Assembly: GCA_016839875.1 (NCBI GenBank)
Contig: JAEOTK010000109.1
Coordinates: 1-19,153 of the forward strand
Source of the DNA: Candidatus Heimdallarchaeota archaeon
GTDB lineage: Archaea; Asgardarchaeota; Heimdallarchaeia; Heimdallarchaeales; Heimdallarchaeaceae
Direction: 5' to 3'
DNA length: 19,153 nucleotides
Positions 1 through 7,785 of the stretch are shown piece by piece. Every line of letters begins with the position of its first letter. The stretch's first letter is position 1. Below the pieces are notes generated by a model. That model saw only the letters and a list, made by a program, of their open reading frames with translations. It was not told the DNA's origin and made no database searches. Made by a program: the position numbers and the translations under genes.

Positions 1-750
1 AAAGAGATCAAAGGTTTCATTGAATTAGACGCAGTTAACTTTAGTTACCAAAAGGAAATTGAGGTCTTGAAGAATATAAATTTGGTAATAGAATCCGGTA
101 ATAGTATTGCACTTGTTGGTCAAACTGGAGCAGGTAAAACTACTATAACAAAATTGCTTTCACGTTACTATGACACGACAGATGGAGATGTTCTGATTGA
201 TGGGATGAACATCAAAGATATAGATATGGAAACTCTGAGAAAGAACATCGCTGTAGTTCCTCAAGATGTATATCTTTTCAGTGGAACAATTATGGACAAC
301 CTGAAGTATGGAAAGAAGGATGCTTCCGATGATGAAGTGCATGAAGTATGTTTGATTCTTGGACTACACGATTATATCTTGAAGCTTCCTGAAGGATATG
401 AGACTGATGTGAAAGAAGGAGGATCAAGATTATCACTTGGGCAAAGACAACTAATTTCACTCGCACGAGCAGTGATTGCAAACCCAAGCATATTGATTTT
501 AGATGAATGTAGTAGTTCAATAGATCCAATTACAGAAACCTTAATCCAAAAAGGAATTAATTTCATCCTTAAAGGTAGAACTTCAATAATCATAGCTCAT
601 CGGTTAAGTACAATTAAAAATGCTTCCAAAATAGTTGTTTTAGATAATGGAGAAATTGTTGAAGAAGGAACACACGAGAAACTACTTCAAGATAAGGGCA
701 AATACTATGATCTTTATCAAACCCAGTTAACAAGTAATATCATTAACTGA
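1..750 (+). CDS. ABC transporter ATP-binding domain, C-terminal part of an exporter (5' truncated)
   Basis: The frame is open from base 1 to the TGA at 748-750, giving 249 residues with no start, so the gene begins left of the window. The visible part is a complete nucleotide-binding domain. It has an A-loop tyrosine (FSY, residue 16 of the fragment), Walker A GQTGAGKTT (40-48), Q-loop VPQD (Q88), signature LSLGQ (144-148), Walker B ILILDE (164-169) and the H-loop IIAHR (H200). The signature has Leu instead of the usual first Gly of LSGGQ, a tolerated variant. The sequence resembles the C-terminal half of MdlB/MsbA-type half-exporters, in which an N-terminal six-helix membrane domain is fused to this ATPase, so the missing part is probably that membrane domain. 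The substrate cannot be told from the ATPase. A TTG at 67 would drop the A-loop and is not a credible start. Confidence 0.93.
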   Translation, partial: KEIKGFIELDAVNFSYQKEIEVLKNINLVIESGNSIALVGQTGAGKTTITKLLSRYYDTTDGDVLIDGMNIKDIDMETLRKNIAVVPQDVYLFSGTIMDNLKYGKKDASDDEVHEVCLILGLHDYILKLPEGYETDVKEGGSRLSLGQRQLISLARAVIANPSILILDECSSSIDPITETLIQKGINFILKGRTSIIIAHRLSTIKNASKIVVLDNGEIVEEGTHEKLLQDKGKYYDLYQTQLTSNIIN

Positions 751-752
751 AA

Positions 753-784
753 TTTGAAGTGACATTCATTTCAAAATGTTTTTT
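753..784 (+). terminator. Hairpin plus T-run terminator after the ABC exporter
   Basis: Bases 753-761 (TTTGAAGTG) pair with 767-775 (CATTTCAAA) as a 9-bp stem with one G-T wobble and a 5-base loop. A run of six T follows at 779-784. It sits 3 bases after the ABC gene stop. Archaea usually terminate on T-runs alone, so the hairpin may be incidental. The T-run overlaps the TATA-like region of the next gene. Confidence 0.5.
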
Positions 785-788
785 ATTA
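781..788 (+). promoter_or_regulatory. TATA-like box for iorAB
   Basis: TTTTATTA is centred about 31 nt before the iorA ATG. This is the spacing expected for an archaeal promoter giving a leaderless or nearly leaderless transcript. No ribosome binding site precedes the ATG at 816, which agrees. It is a weak, AT-only match in AT-rich DNA. Confidence 0.35.
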
Positions 789-815
789 GATAATTGAACT
801 CGTTTTTAGATAATT

Positions 816-2669
816 ATGGCGAGATTGGAGGAACTAATTTCAAATAAGGATCAAAATGTGCTTTGTTTAGGTAATGAAGCTATAGCCAGAGGTGCAATAG
901 AAGCAGGAGTTCAGGTTTTTGCTGCTTATCCAGGAACACCTAGTTCTGAAATAAGTGCAGCATTAATTGCAGCAGCTCCTAAATTAGGTTTTTATGCAGA
1001 ATGGAGTTCTAATGAAAAAGTTGCAATGGAGATTGCATATGCTGCGTCAATAAGCGGAGCAAGAGCTATGACAGCATGCAAGCATGTAGGACTGAATGTA
1101 GCTGCAGATGCACTTTATTCATTCATGTACATGGGGTGTAAAGGAGGATTTGTAACTGTAGTTGGTGATGATCCCCACTGCTTCTCAAGTCAAAATGAAC
1201 AAGATTCTAGATGGTTAGGTGTATCAGCTAAATTCCCAATTCTCGAACCTTCCAATCCACAAGAAGCTAAGGAATTTGTCAAGAAAGCATTTGACATAAG
1301 TGAGAAATTCGAAATGCCTATGTTATTAAGATCAACTACGCGAATTTCTCATGCACGTGCTGATATTCAGTTCAATAGTTTTGAAACAGAATATAGAGAA
1401 GGAGAACTAGAGAAATCAAATAGATTCAAATGTCTTCCAGCTCTTGCTAGAGCTAATCATCCTAAGTTAGTTGCTAAGATGGATGAAATCAAGGAGTGGT
1501 TACCATCCAGTGGTTTGTCTATTATTGAAGGTTCAGAGAGTAAAGAATTTGGAATAATAACAAGTGGTATTAGTTATGCATATGTAAAAGATGCTCTTCT
1601 TAAATTAAAGAAAGATATACCTATTCTAAAATTAGGGATGGTATCTCCATTAGATGAAAAAACCATACTCGATTTTGCTAAAAATAAAGAAAACATTATT
1701 TTCATTGAAGAAGTAGAAGCGTATTTGGAGGACAGAATTTCTGCTATACTTCTCCAAAACGGAATTGCACCTAAAATCCATGGTAAAAGCTCAGGAACAA
1801 CAAAAAGATATCATGAATTAAATAGTAGAATTGTTGCAGTAGCTTTGAAAGAGGTTATAGGTGGAGAGATTGAATCAACTGCTGAAATAGAGAAAGCAAC
1901 TGAAGAAACTAAGGATTTCATTCCTTTCAGACCTCCTCTGTTCTGCCCTGGTTGTCAACATAGAGCGGCTTTCTGGGAATTATCGAAAGTTGTTAGAAAG
2001 AATAAAGGTATTTTCGCATCAGATATTGGATGTTATTCACTTGATCCATGGGTAACTGATACTATGCTATGTATGGGGGGAGGAATAAGTATGGCAAATG
2101 GTTTTTCACGAGTAATCAAAGATAAGCCGGTTTTTGCATATATAGGAGATAGTACATTCTTCCATACTGGATTACCAGCACTAGTAAATGCAGTATATCA
2201 CAATGCTAACATAAACATCCTAGTTCTGGATAATAGAATGACTGCAATGACCGGTTTTCAACCTAATCCAACTGAAGAGATAGACATTGCAGAAATAGCA
2301 AAATCAATGGGTGTAGAACATGTTGCAGTATTTGATCCATATGATTTTGAAAACGGAAAAAAAGTATTTGAAGATGCAGTTAAACATGAAGGTCCAACTG
2401 TAATCATAATGAGAAAGATATGTGCAAATGAATGGTGGAGACAAAAGAGAAGGAAAGGAGAAAAAATAGAAGTCTACCAAGTAGATTCTGAAGTATGTAT
2501 CTCCTGTGGAACCTGTTTAGTTCAGTATCAATGTCCTGCAATTCACTGGAGTTTGGACACAAATTCAAAAGATAAGAACTACTCAGTTATAGATCCTTCA
2601 ATGTGTACTGGATGCAGTGTATGCTCTCAGATTTGCCCTACAGGAGCAATTTCAAAGGTGGTGGATTGA
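816..2669 (+). CDS. iorA: Indolepyruvate:ferredoxin oxidoreductase, alpha subunit (IorA)
   Basis: Catalytic subunit of the enzyme that oxidatively decarboxylates aryl-pyruvates (from Trp, Phe, Tyr) with CoA to aryl-acetyl-CoA, reducing ferredoxin in the cytoplasm. The 617 residues show the family order. An N-terminal pyrimidine-binding part carries PGTPSSE (39-45) and SSNEKVAMEIAYAASISGARAM (from residue 64). A CPGCQHRA segment starts at C377. The TPP/Mg site starts with GDSTF at 444-448 and ends with LDNRMTAMTG (471-480). The C-terminal ferredoxin domain has two cysteine sets, C561/C564/C567/C573 and C597/C600/C603/C607, each ending in Cys-Pro, consistent with two [4Fe-4S] clusters. Length matches archaeal IorA (about 600-650). 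The ATG at 816 follows a TATA-like box at leaderless spacing. iorB starts 2 bases after the stop, so the two subunits are co-expressed. Exact aryl or acyl preference cannot be read from the sequence. Confidence 0.95.
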   Translation: MARLEELISNKDQNVLCLGNEAIARGAIEAGVQVFAAYPGTPSSEISAALIAAAPKLGFYAEWSSNEKVAMEIAYAASISGARAMTACKHVGLNVAADALYSFMYMGCKGGFVTVVGDDPHCFSSQNEQDSRWLGVSAKFPILEPSNPQEAKEFVKKAFDISEKFEMPMLLRSTTRISHARADIQFNSFETEYREGELEKSNRFKCLPALARANHPKLVAKMDEIKEWLPSSGLSIIEGSESKEFGIITSGISYAYVKDALLKLKKDIPILKLGMVSPLDEKTILDFAKNKENIIFIEEVEAYLEDRISAILLQNGIAPKIHGKSSGTTKRYHELNSRIVAVALKEVIGGEIESTAEIEKATEETKDFIPFRPPLFCPGCQHRAAFWELSKVVRKNKGIFASDIGCYSLDPWVTDTMLCMGGGISMANGFSRVIKDKPVFAYIGDSTFFHTGLPALVNAVYHNANINILVLDNRMTAMTGFQPNPTEEIDIAEIAKSMGVEHVAVFDPYDFENGKKVFEDAVKHEGPTVIIMRKICANEWWRQKRRKGEKIEVYQVDSEVCISCGTCLVQYQCPAIHWSLDTNSKDKNYSVIDPSMCTGCSVCSQICPTGAISKVVD

Positions 2670-2671
2670 GG

Positions 2672-3274
2672 ATGGAAGAAACGTATCAAATGATAATATG
2701 TGGAGTAGGAGGACAAGGTATTCTTACAATTTCAGATGTAATAACTATTGCAGCAAGAGACAAAGGTATTGGCATACTTGGTTCAGAAGTTCATGGAATG
2801 GCACAAAAAGGAGGATCCGTTATTACTAATCTAAAAATCGGTGGCGATTTGCATTCTCCAACTATACCAATAGGTTCAAGTGAGATAATAGTCGGACTCG
2901 AACAAAATGAAACCCTTCGATATATGAAGTTCTTAAAACCAAATGGAAAAGTGATTAGTTCAGAAGTAGTTCTTTTTCCTATCACCTGGAAGAAAGACAA
3001 AAAAGCAGCAGAACAAGCTAGAACAAAAATCAAAGAAAATTTAGCGAAGTTCAAAGCTGATGTATTAATGATTGATACTGAAGAACTTGCAATTGAAGCA
3101 GGTCTAGCTATTGCACAGAATATAGTATTATTAGGTGCCTTATCTCAGATTGAAGGTTTTCCTTTAACTGAAGAAGAACTACGTAATGCTCTAAAAAAGA
3201 GAGTTCCTGCAAAATACATTGAACCTAACCTCAAAGCATTTGAACTAGGAATCAACTCAATAAAAAATAACTAA
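2672..3274 (+). CDS. iorB: Indolepyruvate:ferredoxin oxidoreductase, beta subunit (IorB)
   Basis: Small gamma-type subunit of the 2-oxoacid:ferredoxin oxidoreductase, partner of IorA. The 200-residue product begins METYQMIICGVGGQG-like (MEETYQ...), with the glycine-rich GVGGQGI loop near the N-terminus followed by GSEVHGMAQKGGSV. Both are hallmarks of the POR gamma/IorB domain. The frame is open further upstream inside iorA (possible starts at 2603 and TTG 2666). I choose ATG 2672 because the family N-terminus starts here and a GGTGG-type ribosome binding site lies at about 2656-2664, with GAGG directly against the ATG. The gene follows the iorA stop by 2 bases, the usual iorAB arrangement. 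No iron-sulfur motif is present, as expected, since the clusters are in IorA. Confidence 0.93.
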   Translation: MEETYQMIICGVGGQGILTISDVITIAARDKGIGILGSEVHGMAQKGGSVITNLKIGGDLHSPTIPIGSSEIIVGLEQNETLRYMKFLKPNGKVISSEVVLFPITWKKDKKAAEQARTKIKENLAKFKADVLMIDTEELAIEAGLAIAQNIVLLGALSQIEGFPLTEEELRNALKKRVPAKYIEPNLKAFELGINSIKNN

Positions 3275-3319
3275 CTCAATAATCAGTATTACTAAAGAAT
3301 GAAAGCTTGGAATATCTTG

Positions 3320-3637
3320 CTACACTCGTTCTTCTTCTGTTGGTAATACTACTGTATCTATGATGTCTTCACCTGCAACTACTTCATCAACAGAGTGTAT
3401 TGATGAACCGTAATCTCTTAGAGTTTCTTCGATATTTGAAAAGTCTAAATCACCACCTACAATAGTAACAATGATTCCTTCTGTGCTTGAATCTGTTTCT
3501 GCTCGGATTATATTTACAGATTCTATTCCAACTAGGTCTGCTAGAGCAATTGCTAACACATCAATTCTAGGTTTATGAGGTTTCAAAACATCTAATACAA
3601 GTCTTCGAATATGAACTTTCTTTGATGACTCTGCCAT
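3320..3637 (-). CDS. DUF211 family protein
   Basis: A 105-residue protein that matches my memory of the archaeal DUF211 family. It starts with a basic segment (KKVHIRRLVLDVLKPHKP) and continues with ALADLVGIESVNI, then a conserved acidic stretch (AETDSSTEG) followed by IVTIVGGDLDFSNIEETLRDYGSSIHSVDEVVAGE. The pattern of short strands and helices fits a ferredoxin-like alpha/beta fold of about 95 residues. No signal peptide, membrane segment or cysteine is present. The biological role of the family is not established, so I assign none. The gene is convergent with iorB (45-base gap) and divergent from the large gene starting at 3842. Its start is ATG at 3637-3635; I see no clear ribosome binding site or well-spaced TATA box, so its promoter is uncertain. 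Confidence 0.85.
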   Translation of the reverse strand: MAESSKKVHIRRLVLDVLKPHKPRIDVLAIALADLVGIESVNIIRAETDSSTEGIIVTIVGGDLDFSNIEETLRDYGSSIHSVDEVVAGEDIIDTVVLPTEEERV

Positions 3638-3841
3638 CGGTTAATCCCATTAAATAGTAAATGAATTACGCTCACGTTCGATTGACTGATTATTAAACTT
3701 TATGTTTATTGAATCAGATTCCTTTATGAAATCCTTTAAAATAGTGTTGCATATAGCGTTAACAATAAAAAAAGTAATAATGGACATTACTAATATAAGG
3801 TACTGGGAACCCTAGGTTGGGTCTAGAGACGTGTGAGGTTA
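3638..3841. promoter_or_regulatory. Divergent intergenic region between DUF211 and the large gene
   Basis: About 200 bases without a credible ORF on either strand. For the plus-strand gene, TAATATAA at 3791-3798 is a good TATA candidate, which would place transcription start near 3820 and leave a leader of about 20 nt. GAGGT at 3835-3839 could act as ribosome binding site. Between them lies an unusually G/C-containing stretch (3804-3830) with GGGAACCC and CCTAGG elements, standing out from AT-rich surroundings. No equally clear promoter is seen for the minus-strand gene. Confidence 0.4.
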
Positions 3842-6800
3842 ATGAGTAAGAATTTTCCATATGAATTGTGGATATCAACAGGAAGTGACGCTGGAATTAG
3901 CTTTGCTACTGTAGGACGTTTAGCAAGAGATTCCAGCATGATGCAAGGGATTTTACTTTCTCTGCAATCATTAATGACAACAGAAGTGAACGTAGAGAAT
4001 TCACAGTTTATGACTGGAGAAAACGAATTTGTGAAATTTGGTACATTTACAATGACGGAAGAATCAGATAATGTTATTGTACAATATGTAGTAAAATCAG
4101 ATCAAGCGAATAAGTTATCTAAGAAAGATGAGCAATTAGTTCAAGAACTTGCTCTGTCATTTTGCAGATATATAATTCTCACACCAAACTTTCATCAAAA
4201 TCTTGCATCAGGTAAGATGATATCTCTAGATTATGTATCGAAGTCATTTTCTAAAGCATGTACTATTGCAAAACAAAAGATATCTGTTCCAGTGAATAAT
4301 AAGGGATTAGTAGCAGCAGTAGGGAAACATCTGGAAAACATTGAAAAGAAAATAGACCAATATCCAACACTACAACAGCTGCAAAATCTGAAAGAATGGT
4401 TAGGAGAAGATGAAACCACCTGGGATAAAGGGTCAATTCTACCTTTCAAAAGACAGCTTCTAGTGCAGATGGTAGCTCAAGACATATTAAATCAGATTAT
4501 TGTAGAAGATCCGTTTTCTATTTTAGAGTATGAAACTCCTAGATATGTAATAGAAGAAACAAGAAACGAAATCGATAAATATCTCAGGAAAAAAGAAATT
4601 GAGCCTGAAGAATTGATAAAGAAATACGTTGCAAAAGATATTTCCGATAAATTATCTACTCATGTGAAGAAACTAAACATCAACCAAATTCATTCAGCTA
4701 ATACTTTCATCTCAAATAGTTTAGCACAGGAAGTTGTGTTTAGACTTGCAAAAGAGAATCCCATACTTGGCTTATTTGATTTCAGAGATGTACCACTCTA
4801 TACTACTATTCAAAAACAAATTGACACAACTGCAGATGTTCCAAATCCTGGAACGATGATTTGCGATGCATTAATTGAGGATGTTTCTCCACAAGTATTG
4901 CAGAGTGCCAGACTTTTCTTCCAACAGCTTATTGGTCCGTTTCGAGGAAAAAATCTACCTCCTAGTATTTGGAATGTAATTGTAGATTTCACATTTTCGA
5001 TTGTTGAAGAAAAGAAAGTCAAGAAAAAAGCAAAAGAGAGCTCACCAAACAAGAAATCTTCAATTGAGTTTAAAAGAGGATTACTAAAGGATAGAATAGC
5101 AAAATTATCAGTAATTCAACCAAAATGGTTGAAAGAATTAACAGATAAATTCATGAAACTAGGTATTGGTAAACAGCTTCAAATATCGAATATTGAAGAA
5201 TCAGTTCTTTTTGCTAACGCACTAGAAAGATCAATTATTTCCACATTAGAGAAAATAATTAAAGATCAGCTGTTCAATTCTAATCTTGGGGATATTTTTG
5301 TATATATGATTGATAAATTCAAAGATATAGCTCCAAAAACAGTTCTAGTTAATATTCTATCAAGAGTGACACAAGACATTAAGAACAGAGGATATGAAAC
5401 TGCAAAACAAATGAGCTTAAGCGCAAGAGAACTAATAGGATCAGCAATAGAGGAAGGAGAGATAAAGAGTTTTGTGAATTCGGTACCTGTCCAATTGAAA
5501 AGGTCATTCTTCAAAGGAACATATTTACGATTTGATGGTAGATCCATATCTTCTACAGAGTTACTACAGAAACCAGGAATAACTCTTAGCATGAATGGTA
5601 AAATTTTATCCCTTCGAGAAATAGAGCAAGATGCAGAGTTACTAACAATATGTTTCAAAAATGAAAAAGTGCTGAAAAGAGCTTATTCCATGGCCATTTT
5701 GAGAGGGATGATTGAATCTTATCTACAACAAATGTTTCAATTTGAAGGAGAAGTAATTAACCAAATTGACACTCTTATTACAGTGTTTAACAAAGAAATG
5801 GTCTCTAAGCTACGACCTGCTCATAGATTACCTGACATAAACAATAGTTTTCCATCATTTCCACTAATTAGAGATGTTCCTCAAAGATTCACTGGAAAAC
5901 GATTCCATGATAAATGTCAGGAAAGCTGGAACCAATATGCACCTGAAATACATGTTGTAATTCAAAATATCCTTAACGGATTCTCTGCTCTTCGAACAAA
6001 CGATTTGAATTACAAAAGAAAAGCGAAAAAACTCTATAGTAATGCAATAAAGCAGCTTAAATACATCAGAAAATGCTTAATTAAAGATTGGAACCCATTA
6101 AACGACCAGATGACAAAAATGGTTGAAAGATGGTCCAAGGATGTGAGTATTGACTTATCTGGACATCTTGATGAAGTCAGTAAAAACGCGAATAAATGGA
6201 TTGGGGATGCATTCAAAATTCTTAAGCTTGACTATGGTAAATTTACTATGTCACATGAACAATGCAATAAACAAATAGTGGAATTACTCAAGCAGACTAA
6301 TCCAAAGGATTTAGAAGAACTTCCAAAGAATTTCATTGAGATTGCAACTTCTATTCTACTTTACAGGAGAATTCCTGATTACGTTATAGATGAATCTTAC
6401 AATGCGCTGCTTGGAGAAAAGAAAATCTCAGATTCCATAATGAGAGCCTGGAGTAAAAGTCGCTCAAGAACTGAATTTGAAAATAATCTCTATCTGAATA
6501 TGAGAGTTTTGGGTAACACCTTCACGAAAATGATTAATACTTATGGAAGATTAATCAGCACTCTGTTTATACAAAATGATCTAGCACTCCTAAGTGATAT
6601 ACAAGGAATTTATATTGTTCTTGGAAAAATATCTAAAGCCATCTATTCTACAAAAGCAGATGTTTTGTCCATCTTACAATTCCCTAATGTTGAAGCGGTA
6701 AGTGTGGGTGAAGAATGGGAAGTTAGATTGTATCTGGAACCTGAGTATATAAAGGAAATCAACCAGTATAGAGATAAGCTTATTGTTTTCTCTGATGTTG

Positions 6801-6994
6801 TTGGTTTTGTTGCACGTATAAAGTTCGATGAAAATACAGGACCAGTTTTAGATGGTATTAAAGCTGTTATTTCTTATCTCATGGAACATGGAGAAACTAA
6901 CATTATCGATTTATCTGAAACAATCAAAGAAGCTCTGTTTAGAATATCTGAATATCCAACACAGTTGGTTGAAGAAAAGCAGAAAAAACAATAG
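3842..6994 (+). CDS. Large helical protein with a longin/roadblock-like N-terminal domain, function unknown
   Basis: I do not recognise the whole protein. The first ~110 residues have the order expected for a longin/roadblock-type fold. Strand ELWIST and strand GISFATVG come first, then a helix beginning SMMQGILLSLQSLMTTEV. A strand pair follows (FMTGENEFVKFGTFTM and NVIVQYVVKS), then a helix (SKKDEQLVQELALSFCRYI). This resembles the small-GTPase-associated longin-like domains common in Asgard archaea. The remaining ~900 residues look almost entirely helical. A Lys/Ser-rich linker lies near residues 388-412 (VKKKAKESSPNKKSS), and a short mixed alpha/beta end follows. No signal peptide, membrane segment, Walker motif or cysteine cluster is visible. 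I choose ATG 3842, which follows GAGGT at 3835-3839 with short spacing (1050 residues); an in-frame GTG at 3833 would add three. The gene is monocistronic and its stop lies 9 bases from the convergent yggS stop. The fold call is by eye; a scaffold or tethering role is only a guess. Confidence 0.8.
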   Translation: MSKNFPYELWISTGSDAGISFATVGRLARDSSMMQGILLSLQSLMTTEVNVENSQFMTGENEFVKFGTFTMTEESDNVIVQYVVKSDQANKLSKKDEQLVQELALSFCRYIILTPNFHQNLASGKMISLDYVSKSFSKACTIAKQKISVPVNNKGLVAAVGKHLENIEKKIDQYPTLQQLQNLKEWLGEDETTWDKGSILPFKRQLLVQMVAQDILNQIIVEDPFSILEYETPRYVIEETRNEIDKYLRKKEIEPEELIKKYVAKDISDKLSTHVKKLNINQIHSANTFISNSLAQEVVFRLAKENPILGLFDFRDVPLYTTIQKQIDTTADVPNPGTMICDALIEDVSPQVLQSARLFFQQLIGPFRGKNLPPSIWNVIVDFTFSIVEEKKVKKKAKESSPNKKSSIEFKRGLLKDRIAKLSVIQPKWLKELTDKFMKLGIGKQLQISNIEESVLFANALERSIISTLEKIIKDQLFNSNLGDIFVYMIDKFKDIAPKTVLVNILSRVTQDIKNRGYETAKQMSLSARELIGSAIEEGEIKSFVNSVPVQLKRSFFKGTYLRFDGRSISSTELLQKPGITLSMNGKILSLREIEQDAELLTICFKNEKVLKRAYSMAILRGMIESYLQQMFQFEGEVINQIDTLITVFNKEMVSKLRPAHRLPDINNSFPSFPLIRDVPQRFTGKRFHDKCQESWNQYAPEIHVVIQNILNGFSALRTNDLNYKRKAKKLYSNAIKQLKYIRKCLIKDWNPLNDQMTKMVERWSKDVSIDLSGHLDEVSKNANKWIGDAFKILKLDYGKFTMSHEQCNKQIVELLKQTNPKDLEELPKNFIEIATSILLYRRIPDYVIDESYNALLGEKKISDSIMRAWSKSRSRTEFENNLYLNMRVLGNTFTKMINTYGRLISTLFIQNDLALLSDIQGIYIVLGKISKAIYSTKADVLSILQFPNVEAVSVGEEWEVRLYLEPEYIKEINQYRDKLIVFSDVVGFVARIKFDENTGPVLDGIKAVISYLMEHGETNIIDLSETIKEALFRISEYPTQLVEEKQKKQ

Positions 6995-7003
6995 TCTTCC
7001 AAA

Positions 7004-7723
7004 TTAGGATCGAGGGCCAAATATCGCTGTACCAATTCTAACCATAGTTGAACCTTCTTCGATAGCAATTCTATAGTCTGCAGACATTCCCATTGATAAT
7101 TGGGGGGAATCAGTGTCTAAAAGAGGGATAAAGTCTTCAAAATTCTTCCTAGTTTTTGCAAAGAATTTTCTTAAAATATGTAAATCTTCTTCATATTCCA
7201 GTGGAGCTATGGTCATAATACCTTGAATTTTAACGTTTGAATATTTCTCTTTAATTAGATTGAGGAAATAATAAGTTTCTTTCATGTTCAAACCCTTAGG
7301 TTTTGAGACTGTACTAAAGTCAACTTGAAGAAGAACCGGATAAATTTTGTTAATTTTTTTGGCACATTTATCTATCAAAATCAGATGTTTTTCATCTTGA
7401 ACACTTTGAATTAAATCGCAGTTTTCAACCGCATATTTGATCTTGTTTGATTGCAGGAGACCAACAATATGAATTTCAGCTAGAGAGGAATGTTGTTTTA
7501 TTATAGGAAGCTTTCTCTTAAGCTCTGTACCTACAATTTCTCCTATTACTTTTAATCCTGAATCTACAGCTGTTTTAATTCGCTGAAATTCAATTCGTTT
7601 TGTTACACCAACGACAGTAATATCTGAAGAATCATGTTTTGTCTTTGAAGCAATTTCATCAATATTTCTCATTACTTCAGAGTAATTGAATTCAACATTT
7701 ATTGATTCTGAGATTTCAGACAT
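7004..7723 (-). CDS. YggS/PLPBP-type pyridoxal-phosphate homeostasis protein
   Basis: A 239-residue single-domain PLP-binding protein of the YggS/PROSC (PLPBP) family, a fold-type III TIM barrel that binds PLP but has no known catalytic role and buffers the PLP supply. Visible signatures are the PLP lysine in VVGVTK (K42), HIVGLLQSNKIK (85-96), LLQVDFSTVSKPKG (131-144), GIMTIAP (168-174), LSMGMSADY (209-217) and the phosphate-binding end EEGSTMVRIGTAIFG (222-236). Length is normal for the family. The usual GEN tripeptide after the PLP lysine region reads GEI here (61-63), a change at a strongly conserved position. ATG at 7723 is preceded on the minus strand by an AATTTTATCTTTT box about 27 nt away, giving a leaderless mRNA separate from the SDR gene upstream. 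Confidence 0.92.
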   Translation of the reverse strand: MSEISESINVEFNYSEVMRNIDEIASKTKHDSSDITVVGVTKRIEFQRIKTAVDSGLKVIGEIVGTELKRKLPIIKQHSSLAEIHIVGLLQSNKIKYAVENCDLIQSVQDEKHLILIDKCAKKINKIYPVLLQVDFSTVSKPKGLNMKETYYFLNLIKEKYSNVKIQGIMTIAPLEYEEDLHILRKFFAKTRKNFEDFIPLLDTDSPQLSMGMSADYRIAIEEGSTMVRIGTAIFGPRS

Positions 7724-7742
7724 TAATTATACATTTTATTCT

Positions 7743-7755
7743 AAAAGATAAAATT
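7743..7755 (-). promoter_or_regulatory. TATA-like box for the yggS-type gene
   Basis: On the minus strand this reads AATTTTATCTTTT, centred about 27 nt before the ATG at 7723. This is standard archaeal spacing for a leaderless transcript. It lies in the 62-base gap after the SDR gene, so yggS probably has its own promoter. Confidence 0.4.
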
Positions 7756-7785
7756 ATTGCTATGTACCAGAGATAGTAATATGGC

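Noticed and set aside
2603..2671. Longer N-terminus for IorB starting inside iorA
   Set aside because: The extra residues do not resemble the family, and the 2672 ATG has a ribosome binding site and matches the usual IorB start just before the GVGGQG loop.
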